64,000 nucleotides of DNA, taken from the NCBI GenBank assembly GCA_965215155.1, contig CBDCCY010000004.1, forward strand, positions 2,232,001-2,296,000, read 5' to 3'. Numbering within the stretch: the stretch's first letter is position 1; each line of letters opens with the position of its first letter. The stretch comes from JAGWAJ01 sp965215155. Its GTDB lineage: Bacteria; Acidobacteriota; Vicinamibacteria; Vicinamibacterales; UBA8438. Below, piece after piece: positions 25,014 through 33,079 of the stretch. The notes under the pieces were generated by a model, which was not told the origin of the DNA, did not search any database, and worked only from the letters and a program-made list of their open reading frames with translations. The position numbers and the translations under genes were made by a program.

Positions 25014-28000
25014 GGGATCACCTTCTTCAGATAGGTCACCGCGGGCCGCGTGTTGAGCACGCCGAGCGCGTGGTAGCCGCGGTCGGCGGCCGAGAGCTGC
25101 GAGACGCGGCTGTCGGGGTCGTTCAGGTCGCCGAAGACGATGGCCTGGGCGGGGCAGGTCTGCGCGCAGGCCGGGACCACGTCGCCGTCCCGCACGGGGC
25201 GGTCGTCGTCACGGGCGCGGTCCTTGCCCTCCTGAATCCGCTGCACGCAGAAGGTGCACTTCTCCATGACGCCGGCGCTGCGCGCCGTCACGTCGGGGTT
25301 GAGCTGCAGGTTCAGCGGCTCCGGCACCTCCGGGTCCCACCAGTTGAACCGGCGCACCTTGTACGGACAGTTGTTCGAGCAGTAGCGGGTGCCCACGCAG
25401 CGGTTGTAGATCTGCGCGTTGAGGCCCTCTTCCGTGTGATACGTGGCGTACACCGGGCAGACCGTCTCGCAGGGCGCGTGGTCGCAGTGCTGGCAGAGCA
25501 TCGGCAAGAAGCGCGTGTCGACCGCTCCGTCTTCGCTCGCGGCCGGCCGTTCCTCCACAAAGCGCTCGATCCGCAGCCACGCCATGGTCCGCCCGCGCAC
25601 CAGCCGGTCGGCGCCCAGGACGGGGACGTTGTTCTCGGCGTAGCAGGCGGCGACGCACGCGTTGCAGCCGTTGCAGGCGTTGAGGTCGATCGCCATGCCC
25701 CAGCGGTGCTCGGGATGCTCGTGCTCCGGGTAGAGGCTGAAGTGGGGCTCCTCCGGGTGCACCTCGCCGGCCGCGAGGGCCGCACGCGTGACGGCCTGCG
25801 CGATCTCGCGGCCCTCCTGGTCGAAGGACCCCTGCAGGCGTGCCAGCGGCCGCCGCAGCGCGCGCGGCGTTGCGTCGATGCGGGTGCCCGCCCATCGCGG
25901 GCCGCCGGACGCCGCCTCGGGCTGCGGATCGAGCAGAGCCACGGGGTTGGCGCCGCGCCCCGTCGCGTAACGCCCGAAGTCGGTGTGCCCCTGGCCGATC
26001 GGCATCGCCACGACCCCGGCCGGCAGATGGGGATTCAGGACGACCGTCGCATCGACCCGCCCGTGATCCGACTCGAGGGTGATCACCTGCCCGTCGTCCG
26101 CGCCGATTGCGCTGGCGGTTTCGGGGGTCATCTCCGCCCCGCTGCCCCAGGCCGTCTTGAGCAGCGGGTCCGGGATCTCCTGCAGCCAGGGGCGGTTCGC
26201 GCCGCGGCCGTCGTGGAAGTGCAGGGAGGGGTATGCGATCAGCGTCAGGCTGCGCCGGTCGTCGTCGGGCGGGACGATACTCCCGAGATCCAGCTCCCCG
26301 ATCCGATCGCTCAGCGTAGCCGGCTCCGCCGTCTCGTCGAGCCATAGGCCGCCGCGCCGGACCGAGTTCGCCCAAAACGTCTCGAACGCGGCCTCCGCGG
26401 CCCGCCGTGCTTCCGCGGCGGCGCGCCGGGCCGCGGCCGCCGCCCGCCGCCGCGCCGCCGGGTCGGCCTGGGCGGTCTGCGCGGCCGGGTCGGTCTGGGC
26501 GGTCTGGGCGGCCGGGTCGGTCTGGGCGGCCGGGTCGGTCTGGGCGGTCGGGTCGGTCCGGGCGGTCGGGTCGGCCTGGGCGGCATCGGTCGCAGGAGCG
26601 CCGGCCGGCGCGGCACCCGCATCCGTGGCTGCGTCGCCGGCCGGCTCCGGCTGCAGGCCGCGCCACGCATCGCGCAGCAGCTCGTAGAAGTCGCCGTCCG
26701 GCAGCCCCGGAGCGTCTCCGGACCCGGCGGCGGCGCCATCCGCGTCGGCAGCCAGCGCGGCGCGGCCGGTATCGAGCAGGATGTCGCCGAAGTGCCGCGT
26801 GTCGTGGAGCGGACGCATCGCCGGCTGCATCAGGCCGCCCGGGCCGCCCGCCACCCGGTGGTCGCCCCACGATTCCAGCGCCGTATGCGACGGCAGGATG
26901 AGGTCCGCGCGCGCCGTCGTCTCGTCCGGGTGCGGCGACGTCGCCACGACGAGGGGCACCGCGTCGAGGGCGGCGCCGAAGTCGGCCGCCCCCGGCAGCG
27001 TGTGCATCGGGTTCACCTGGTGGAGGAGCAGGACGTCGATCTCGCCCCCGCGCATCGCGCCCGCGAGGTCGACCATGTCGCGGTACGTGGCCGCCTCGTC
27101 CCACATCGTCGCCGCCGGCAAGCGCACCGTCGCCCCGACGTTGCCGGCGACGCAGTTGAGGAGCGCGATCGCGACCTGCGTCTCCGTTGCCCCGGTCCCG
27201 GCCACCGCGGTCCCGCCGCCCACGGCGAGGGTGCGTCCGGGGCCCAGGTCCGGGTCGGAGAAGGCCCGCGCCAGCTCGACGATGCGGGCCGCCGGCACGC
27301 CGCTCCGGGCGGCGGCCGCCTCGGGAGTCCAGGCGTCGACCAGCGCCCCGATCCGGTCGACGTCGGCCTCCGGGAGCACGCCGGCCGGCACGCGCTCCTC
27401 CGCCACGATGGTGCGCACCATGGCGGCTGCCACCGCGCCCTCGGTGCCCGCTGCCAGGCGGATCCACTCGTCCGCGCTCGACGCGGTCAGCGACAGGCGC
27501 GGCTCGAGATGCACGAAGCGCGCGGCGCGTCCGTTGCCCGGACGCCGCGCCTCGGCCAGGTCGCGGGCGTGGCCGACGGTGGAGAGCCAGGTCTCCAGGA
27601 AGTCGGCTCCGAACGACACGATCAGGTCGGCCTGGTCGAAGGCGTGCCGCGGCGCGCCCCGGCGCCCGAACACGACCCGGTTGGCGGCCCGCAGCGGCTC
27701 GTACGCGAAGGCCTCGTAGCGCAGCCGGCGGGCTCCGCCCATGGCCGCTGCCCAGCGGTCCACGAGCGCATCCAGGGTGCCGGTCAGGACCGGTGTCACG
27801 ACGGCGATCCGGTCGCCCCGCCCGGCCTGCCGCAAGCCGGCCAGACGGTCGGCCAGCGTCTGCTGCGCCCGTTCCCAGCCGATCGGATCGAGCACGCTCT
27901 GCCCGGTGGCGGTGTGCGTGATGCGCCGGCGGCTCGGGCCGCGGTAGCGGTCCGGGCTGTACAGCCCCTGCAGCGCCGCCTGTCCTCGCACGCAGAGGGA

Positions 28001-28303
28001 GCCGCGGTTGGTCGGATGCGACGGATTGCCCTCGACCTTGATCGCCCGCCCCTCGCGGGTCTTGACCAGGGTGCCGCAGCCGCTGGGACACTCGCCGCAG
28101 ACGCTGGCGTACCACGTGGCGATGCCCGGGACGACGTCGTCGGGGGGCACGACGTACGGAATGATCCGTTCGGGCGGCGCGGGGGCGCAGGCGGTGACCG
28201 CCGCGGCCGATCCCGCCCCGCCGAGCACGCGGAGGAACGTGCGGCGACCGACCGTCGTGGTCAGTCCGTCCGGCCCGCTCGGGTGGGAGGACGATTCGTT
28301 CAC
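25010..28303 (-). CDS. actB: Alternative complex III iron-sulfur subunit ActB
   Basis: 1097-residue periplasmic subunit. A Tat signal (GRRTFLRVLGG, about residues 19-29) is followed by a molybdopterin-oxidoreductase-like domain with CGECPSGCG and LCVRG cysteines, then a low-complexity Asp-Pro-Thr/Ala-Ala-Gln-Thr and Ala/Arg-rich insert (about residues 568-635), then a ferredoxin-type domain with four Fe-S cysteine groups: CNGCNACVAAC, CQHCDHAPCETVC, CSNNC with CTFC, and CAQTCP. The arrangement matches ActB, in which the Mo-like domain carries no molybdenum and electrons pass from quinol through clusters to hemes. It is second in the operon, and a hairpin repeat lies between actA and actB. Confidence 0.93.
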   Translation of the reverse strand: MNESSSHPSGPDGLTTTVGRRTFLRVLGGAGSAAAVTACAPAPPERIIPYVVPPDDVVPGIATWYASVCGECPSGCGTLVKTREGRAIKVEGNPSHPTNRGSLCVRGQAALQGLYSPDRYRGPSRRRITHTATGQSVLDPIGWERAQQTLADRLAGLRQAGRGDRIAVVTPVLTGTLDALVDRWAAAMGGARRLRYEAFAYEPLRAANRVVFGRRGAPRHAFDQADLIVSFGADFLETWLSTVGHARDLAEARRPGNGRAARFVHLEPRLSLTASSADEWIRLAAGTEGAVAAAMVRTIVAEERVPAGVLPEADVDRIGALVDAWTPEAAAARSGVPAARIVELARAFSDPDLGPGRTLAVGGGTAVAGTGATETQVAIALLNCVAGNVGATVRLPAATMWDEAATYRDMVDLAGAMRGGEIDVLLLHQVNPMHTLPGAADFGAALDAVPLVVATSPHPDETTARADLILPSHTALESWGDHRVAGGPGGLMQPAMRPLHDTRHFGDILLDTGRAALAADADGAAAGSGDAPGLPDGDFYELLRDAWRGLQPEPAGDAATDAGAAPAGAPATDAAQADPTARTDPTAQTDPAAQTDPAAQTAQTDPAAQTAQADPAARRRAAAAARRAAAEARRAAEAAFETFWANSVRRGGLWLDETAEPATLSDRIGELDLGSIVPPDDDRRSLTLIAYPSLHFHDGRGANRPWLQEIPDPLLKTAWGSGAEMTPETASAIGADDGQVITLESDHGRVDATVVLNPHLPAGVVAMPIGQGHTDFGRYATGRGANPVALLDPQPEAASGGPRWAGTRIDATPRALRRPLARLQGSFDQEGREIAQAVTRAALAAGEVHPEEPHFSLYPEHEHPEHRWGMAIDLNACNGCNACVAACYAENNVPVLGADRLVRGRTMAWLRIERFVEERPAASEDGAVDTRFLPMLCQHCDHAPCETVCPVYATYHTEEGLNAQIYNRCVGTRYCSNNCPYKVRRFNWWDPEVPEPLNLQLNPDVTARSAGVMEKCTFCVQRIQEGKDRARDDDRPVRDGDVVPACAQTCPAQAIVFGDLNDPDSRVSQLSAADRGYHALGVLNTRPAVTYLKKVIP

Positions 28304-28350
28304 TGATCCCTCTCCGCAAGGCCGGCCGCGTCCGGCGCGGTCCGGACTCC

Positions 28351-28434
28351 TCGCCCGGAAGCCGTCGCCGGCGGCTCCGATTCCCGCCCAGCCGTTCCTG
28401 CAGGAGTCTGCGCCGTTGTACGGCGCGGACTCCT
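28351..28434 (-). repeat. Dispersed hairpin repeat, type 2, copy G (reverse)
   Basis: In reverse orientation to copies E and F. The hairpin at 28402-28434 has arms AGGAGTCTGCGCCG and CGGCGCGGACTCCT around TTGTA, one wobble. On the minus strand the actA stop reads TAG followed by GAGTCC, so the repeat starts at the stop codon. Its tail carries CGGAGCCGCCGGCGACG. It lies between actA and actB inside the operon. Confidence 0.8.
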
Positions 28435-29071
28435 AGTAGTGGCAAAGGACGCAGTCACGAGACGCCCCTCGCTCCGTGTGGCAGTCGACGCACCATCCCA
28501 TCGAGAGCGGCTCGACCTGGCGGGCGATCGTCATCGAGGCCACGTCGCCATGGCACGTCGCACAGTCGACACCGGCCCGGACGTGGGCCTTGTGGCTGAA
28601 ACGGACGTAGTCGGGCAGGTCGTGGACGCGAATCCAGGGGATCGGCTCCTCCCGCTCCCAGTAGCCGAGCACCCGTTCGATCTCGGGGCGCTCGCTCAGG
28701 ATGGCCCGGTGGCAGCCGGCGCAGCGCTCGACGGAGGGTATCCCGGCCACCGGTCCGCGCCGCGCGTACGCGTGGCAGAACTGGCAGTCGATACCGGCAT
28801 GGACGACGTGACGGGTGTGGCTGAAGTCGATCGGCTGCGCGCCCGGGCCCCCCACCCGCGCTGAATCGACCGCGGCGCCGGCGTCCGGTCGCGCGGCCCC
28901 GGCTAGTGCATCCTCCTGGGCGCGCACGCGCTTCAGGACGTGCGTGGACGTCGCGGCCAGCATGACCGCGAGCCCAGCGCAGGCCGCAAGGATCCACCAC
29001 CCGTGAGGACGTTCGCCAGCCAACATGATCGGGAGAGCCGTCCGAGCAGGCCGTCGAGCCGCGCGTATCAT
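28433..29071 (-). CDS. actA: Alternative complex III pentaheme cytochrome ActA
   Basis: Up to 212 residues. One N-terminal membrane anchor (WWILAACAGLAVMLA) precedes five CxxCH heme sites: CQFCH, CAGCH, CATCH, CVDCH and, at the very end, CVLCH. Spacing DFSHTRHV...CQFCH and FSHKAHV...CATCH gives extra His ligands, as in the pentaheme ActA. It is the first gene of actABCDEF. The ATG at 29071 is the longest start; ATG 29026 (MLAGERPHGWW) is equally plausible and gives a more usual short N-terminus. Confidence 0.92.
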   Translation of the reverse strand: MIRAARRPARTALPIMLAGERPHGWWILAACAGLAVMLAATSTHVLKRVRAQEDALAGAARPDAGAAVDSARVGGPGAQPIDFSHTRHVVHAGIDCQFCHAYARRGPVAGIPSVERCAGCHRAILSERPEIERVLGYWEREEPIPWIRVHDLPDYVRFSHKAHVRAGVDCATCHGDVASMTIARQVEPLSMGWCVDCHTERGASRDCVLCHY

Positions 29072-29170
29072 ACGCCGGCTTCCGTCGAGCCGCCAACCGG
29101 CGGCCCGTCGTCCGCGGCAAGCCGGGGTGGCCGCCCCGTGCTACACTCCGCGGGTTTGAGCTCGCCGCGC

Positions 29171-29998
29171 ATGGGGTCGTCCGCTCGTCGACTCGCGCTC
29201 CCTCTGGTCCTCGCGCTCGCCGGCTGGAACGCGGCCGGTGGAGCGGTCGCGCACGCCCAGACCTCCGGGGGACCTCGCCCCGAGGGGCTGGTGCCGCGCT
29301 CGCTCGGCTTCCTCACCGCCTATCGCCTGCACCTGAGCGGGATCCGGACGACGGGGAACGGCGACCGCAGCTTCGCATGGGACACCGATATCGGGGTCGG
29401 TCTCGACCTGTTCGACATCGGCTTCGCGCGCGGGAACCTGTTCGTCAACATCGAGTCGATCCTCGGCGACGAACGGCGGGCGATCGATCCCAACCAGAAC
29501 AACTACACCATCGACACGACGATCTTCGTGCGGCTGCCGAGGGGGACGCTCGGCGCGACGTTCCACCACATCTCGCGCCACCTCGCCGATCGGGAGAACA
29601 AGGGCGCGGTTGCCTGGAACATGGCGGGCCTGACCTACGCGGATCGGTTTCGGCTGGGTCCCGTGGACCTGAGATACAGCGGCGCCGCCTACGCGCGGGT
29701 GCTCCGGGCGGGCGTCGACTACGAGAGCGAGTTCAACGTCCGCGTGCGCCTGGCGTTTCCCGCCGACGCCCGTGTGTCGCTCATCCTCGACCTCGACGGG
29801 ACGGCGGTCGGGGTGACGCGCAGGATCTACGATCGGCCCCTGCAGCACGGGCATCGGTTCGAAAGCGGCCTGCGCATCCGGGGACGGGCCGGCACGGCCG
29901 AGCTGGTTTTCGGCCGGGAGCGCCGGATCGACGCCGACCCCTTCGAGCGCCGCCCGGTCGCGTGGAACCGGTACGGCTTCCGGTTCGTCGTCGGGTAG
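29171..29998 (+). CDS. Exported beta-strand-rich protein, probably outer membrane
   Basis: 275-residue protein. A signal peptide (residues 1-29, ending AVAHAQ) is followed by alternating hydrophobic/polar strands (for example LFVNIESILG, RLPRGTLGATFHHIS, GPVDLRYSGAAYARV, TAELVFGRERRI, YGFRFVVG) as expected of a small outer-membrane beta-barrel. No named family was recognised with certainty. A TACACT hexamer lies at 29142-29147. The stop TAG is the first triplet of repeat copy B. It is divergent from the act operon and could be independent of it. Confidence 0.65.
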   Translation: MGSSARRLALPLVLALAGWNAAGGAVAHAQTSGGPRPEGLVPRSLGFLTAYRLHLSGIRTTGNGDRSFAWDTDIGVGLDLFDIGFARGNLFVNIESILGDERRAIDPNQNNYTIDTTIFVRLPRGTLGATFHHISRHLADRENKGAVAWNMAGLTYADRFRLGPVDLRYSGAAYARVLRAGVDYESEFNVRVRLAFPADARVSLILDLDGTAVGVTRRIYDRPLQHGHRFESGLRIRGRAGTAELVFGRERRIDADPFERRPVAWNRYGFRFVVG

Positions 29999-30076
29999 GA
30001 GTCCGCGCCGCAGAACGTTGCGATGGCAGGATGCGGCGCCGGCGCAGGCTCCCAACGCGCCCGCGAGGGCGCGCCG
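29995..30076 (+). repeat. Dispersed double-hairpin repeat, type 1, copy B
   Basis: Starts GTAGGAG, where TAG is the stop of the outer-membrane-like protein gene, then TCCGCGCCGCAGAACGT; the closing arm is GCGCAGGCTCC, and a second stem CGCGCCCGCGAGGGCGCG follows. Same layout as copies at 9916, 38860 and 44014. It occupies most of the 151 bases before the M16 gene. Confidence 0.82.
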
Positions 30077-30136
30077 CCGACCGGGCGGCAGTCTCCGCGG
30101 CGTGGTTCCGGGTCGGGTCGGCGCGGCCCCGTGTGA

Positions 30137-30142
30137 CATAAT
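30137..30142 (+). promoter_or_regulatory. Candidate -10 element directly before the M16 gene
   Basis: CATAAT, near-consensus, ends eight bases before the ATG at 30150, so a transcript from it would be leaderless or nearly so. No good Shine-Dalgarno sequence precedes this ATG, which fits. No clear -35 is visible. Confidence 0.3.
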
Positions 30143-30149
30143 CGCGGCC

Positions 30150-31547
30150 ATGCGGATCCTGCGACTCGCGTGCGTCCGGCGCAGCCTCGGGGTGGCGGCG
30201 GTCGTCGCGGCGATCGGCGCCTCCACCGTCCGGGCGGAGGTCCGGCCGGCCCGTCTCGACTACCGCCTCGCCACGCTCGACAACGGCCTGACCGTGATCC
30301 TCTCGGAGGATCACTCGACGCCGATCGTCCATCTGCAGCTCTGGTATCACGTCGGCTCGAAGAACGAGCCGCCCGGCCGCACCGGGTTCGCGCACCTGTT
30401 CGAGCACCTGATGTTCAAGGGCTCGCACAACGTGCGCTCCGACGAGCACCTGACGCTGATCTCGCGGGTCGGCGGCGACGGGAACGCCTACACGACCGAG
30501 GACGTCACGGTGTTCTTCGAGACGGTGCCGGCGCAGTACCTGCCGCTCGTGCTGTGGCTCGAGGCGGATCGGATGGCGACGCTCCGCATCAGCGAGGCGG
30601 CGCTCGCCTCCGAGCGCGAGGTGGTCAAGGAGGAGCGCCGCTGGCGGTACGAGAGCGAGCCGTTCGGCCTGATGTCGGAGATCATCTACGGGCACGCGTT
30701 CACAACGCACCCCTACCGGCACACGACGATCGGGTCGATGGCGGATATCGAGGCAGCGTCGATCGAGGACGTGCAGGACTTCTTCGACACCTACTACGTC
30801 CCCGAGAACGCGACGCTCACGCTCGTGGGCGACTTCGACTCCGACGAAGCGCTCCAGATGGTGGAGCACTACTTCGGCCGAGTCCCGAAGGCCGCGAAGC
30901 CGGTCCCGCGGGCGATTCCGCGCGAGCCGCCGCCGGCGGGAGAGCGGCGCCTGACCGTCGAGGCCGACAACTGGCCGCTGCCGGCGGTCGTGGTGGCCCA
31001 CCCGATCACCTACGACGGTCACCCCGACGCCTATCCGCTGCACATCCTGGGCAAGATCCTGTCGGACGGCGCCAGCGCCCGGATACCGCGGCGCGTCGTC
31101 TACGAGAAGCGGCTGGCGGTGCAGGCGTTCGGCGACCAGGTCATCATCGAGGATCCCAACCTGTTCTACGCGGTCGGGCTGGTGCAGCCGGGACGAACGC
31201 CCGAGGAGGTGGCCGCCGCGCTCATCGCGGAGCTCGACCAGCTCAAGGCGGAGCCGCCGCACGAGGACGAGCTGCAGCGGGCCAAGAACCAGTTCGCGCG
31301 CGACTACGTGATCGGCCGCATCACGAACCAGCAGAAGGCGGCACACCTCGCCCACGCGGCAGTCATCCACGACGACATCACCACCGCAGACGCCGAGTTC
31401 GACATCTTCATGAGCATCACGAAGGCCGACGTGCAGCGCGTGGCGCGGACCTACTTCCGCGACGACAACCGGCTCGTCCTGACGATCATGCCGCGCACGC
31501 CCCGCGGCCCGCGCAGCTTCTTCGGCGGGCGGGGAGGGGCGCGGTGA
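30150..31547 (+). CDS. M16 zinc metalloprotease, catalytic subunit
   Basis: 465-residue exported M16 (pitrilysin/processing-peptidase) protein. A signal peptide (about residues 1-31) is followed by the active M16 domain with the inverted zinc motif HLFEH in TGFAHLFEHLMFKG (near residue 80) and the downstream Glu about 75 residues later (KEERRW). The inactive C-terminal M16 half follows (WYHVGSKNE, NLFYAVGLVQPG). The stop overlaps the start of a second M16 gene (GTGA), so the two are made as a heterodimeric pair in the periplasm. It probably degrades peptides. Confidence 0.9.
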   Translation: MRILRLACVRRSLGVAAVVAAIGASTVRAEVRPARLDYRLATLDNGLTVILSEDHSTPIVHLQLWYHVGSKNEPPGRTGFAHLFEHLMFKGSHNVRSDEHLTLISRVGGDGNAYTTEDVTVFFETVPAQYLPLVLWLEADRMATLRISEAALASEREVVKEERRWRYESEPFGLMSEIIYGHAFTTHPYRHTTIGSMADIEAASIEDVQDFFDTYYVPENATLTLVGDFDSDEALQMVEHYFGRVPKAAKPVPRAIPREPPPAGERRLTVEADNWPLPAVVVAHPITYDGHPDAYPLHILGKILSDGASARIPRRVVYEKRLAVQAFGDQVIIEDPNLFYAVGLVQPGRTPEEVAAALIAELDQLKAEPPHEDELQRAKNQFARDYVIGRITNQQKAAHLAHAAVIHDDITTADAEFDIFMSITKADVQRVARTYFRDDNRLVLTIMPRTPRGPRSFFGGRGGAR

Positions 31548-33043
31548 GGTGGTGGGCCGCGGCGGCGCTCGTCGCCGTCGCGTCGGCTTTCGCGATGGCG
31601 ACCCCCGGCGCCGCGCAGCGCGCGCCGGAGGGCCGCGCGATCGACTGGCCTCGCGAGTCGCCGCCGCCGCCGTTGCTGGAACGGCCCGTCACCTTCCCCG
31701 AGTACGAGATCCGCACCCTCGCCAACGGCCTGCGGGTGGTCCACGTCGGCCACCATGAACAACCCGCGGTGACGGTGCGGTTGCTCGTGGCGGCGGGGGC
31801 GGCGAACGATCCGCCGGGCAAGCCCGGCGTAGCGGCGCTGGCGACCCGGCTCCTGGCTCAGGGCACGACCACGCGGCCGGCGCAGGAGATCGCTCGCATC
31901 ATCGACTACGTAGGCGGCGCGCTCGACCTGGGGACCGGGAGCGACCTCAGCTTCGTCAACGTGATCGTCCTGCGCGACGACTTCGACCTTGCCCTGGAGA
32001 TCCTGTCGGACGTGACGCGCCGTCCCGCGTACGCGCCCGACGAGATCGAGCGGCAGCGCCAGCAGGTGCAGTCCGCGATGCAGGTGAGCTACGACGATCC
32101 GGCCTACCTGGCCGAGATCGTCTTCAACCGTCTGGTGTATGGCTTTCACCCCTACGGGGTGCCGCCGAACGGCACACCGGCGTCGGCGCGGGCGATCACG
32201 CGGGATGACCTGCTGGCGTATCACCGGACGCATTTCATGCCGAACAACGCCGTGCTGGCGGTCGTCGGCGACATCAGCGCGGAGGAGGCGTTCGCCGGCG
32301 TGGAGCAGGCGCTCGGAGACTGGCCGACCGGCGCCCTTCCGCGCTCGCCCGTCACCGAGCCGCCGCCGCCGACGCGCCGGCTCGTGGTCATCGACAAGCC
32401 GGGCGCCGTGCAGACCGCCGTGCGGGCGGGGCACGTGGCGCTGGCGCGGGCGCATCCCGACTTTCTGACCCTGGACGTGGCGATCAAGATTCTCGGCGGT
32501 GAGGGCGGCAACCGGTTGGGGACGGTGCTGCGCACGGAGCGGTCCCTCACCTACGCGGCCTCGGCGGACGTCGCGGCCCGGCGGACCACCGGCGACTTCA
32601 TGGCCACGACCGACACGCGCTCGGTGGCGACCGCCGACGCGTTGCGGCTCACGGTCGACGAGATCGCCCGCCTGCGGCGCGAGCCGGTCCGGGAGCGGGA
32701 GCTCCGCGGCGCCCAGGCCTATCTGGCCGGGAACTTCCCGATCACGCTGGAGACGCCGAATGCCATCGCCGCGCAGGTACTCGAGGCGATCCTGTACGGC
32801 CTCGCCCTCGAGGACCTGGAGCGGTACCCGGAGCGGATCAACGCGGTCACGGTCCGCGACATCCAGCGCGTGGCGCGGGAGTACCTCAAGCCCGCCAATC
32901 TCTCCATCGTCCTCGTCGGCGATGCCTCGACGTTCGTGGACGACCTGCCGCGCGTCGGCTTCGACCGCGTCGAGGTCGTGCCGCAGGCCGAGCTCGACCT
33001 GCTGACCCCCGATTTCCGGCGTCGCGGCGGCGGCGCGCCCTAG
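31544..33043 (+). CDS. M16 family protein, non-catalytic partner
   Basis: 499-residue exported M16 protein. A signal peptide (about residues 1-25, ending GAAQ) is followed by the M16 fold, but where the zinc motif should be the sequence reads GVAALATRLLAQGT, with no HxxEH. It is therefore the substrate-binding or structural partner, as in other two-gene M16 pairs. C-terminal features such as LGGEGGNRLGTVLRTERSLTYAASAD are well kept. GTG at 31544 overlaps the upstream stop. Confidence 0.9.
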   Translation: MRWWAAAALVAVASAFAMATPGAAQRAPEGRAIDWPRESPPPPLLERPVTFPEYEIRTLANGLRVVHVGHHEQPAVTVRLLVAAGAANDPPGKPGVAALATRLLAQGTTTRPAQEIARIIDYVGGALDLGTGSDLSFVNVIVLRDDFDLALEILSDVTRRPAYAPDEIERQRQQVQSAMQVSYDDPAYLAEIVFNRLVYGFHPYGVPPNGTPASARAITRDDLLAYHRTHFMPNNAVLAVVGDISAEEAFAGVEQALGDWPTGALPRSPVTEPPPPTRRLVVIDKPGAVQTAVRAGHVALARAHPDFLTLDVAIKILGGEGGNRLGTVLRTERSLTYAASADVAARRTTGDFMATTDTRSVATADALRLTVDEIARLRREPVRERELRGAQAYLAGNFPITLETPNAIAAQVLEAILYGLALEDLERYPERINAVTVRDIQRVAREYLKPANLSIVLVGDASTFVDDLPRVGFDRVEVVPQAELDLLTPDFRRRGGGAP

Positions 33044-33079
33044 CGGCCGAGGGCTTCGCTTGCCGGCCGAACGCTCCAC

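Noticed and set aside
26460..26600. CRISPR-like tandem repeat.
   Set aside because: Repeats are contiguous 18-base units in frame in actB with no spacers.
25209..28445. A 1078-residue open frame on the minus strand, out of frame with actB.
   Set aside because: It is very Arg/Gly-rich with no motif, whereas the overlapping actB frame has Tat signal and Fe-S motifs in order.
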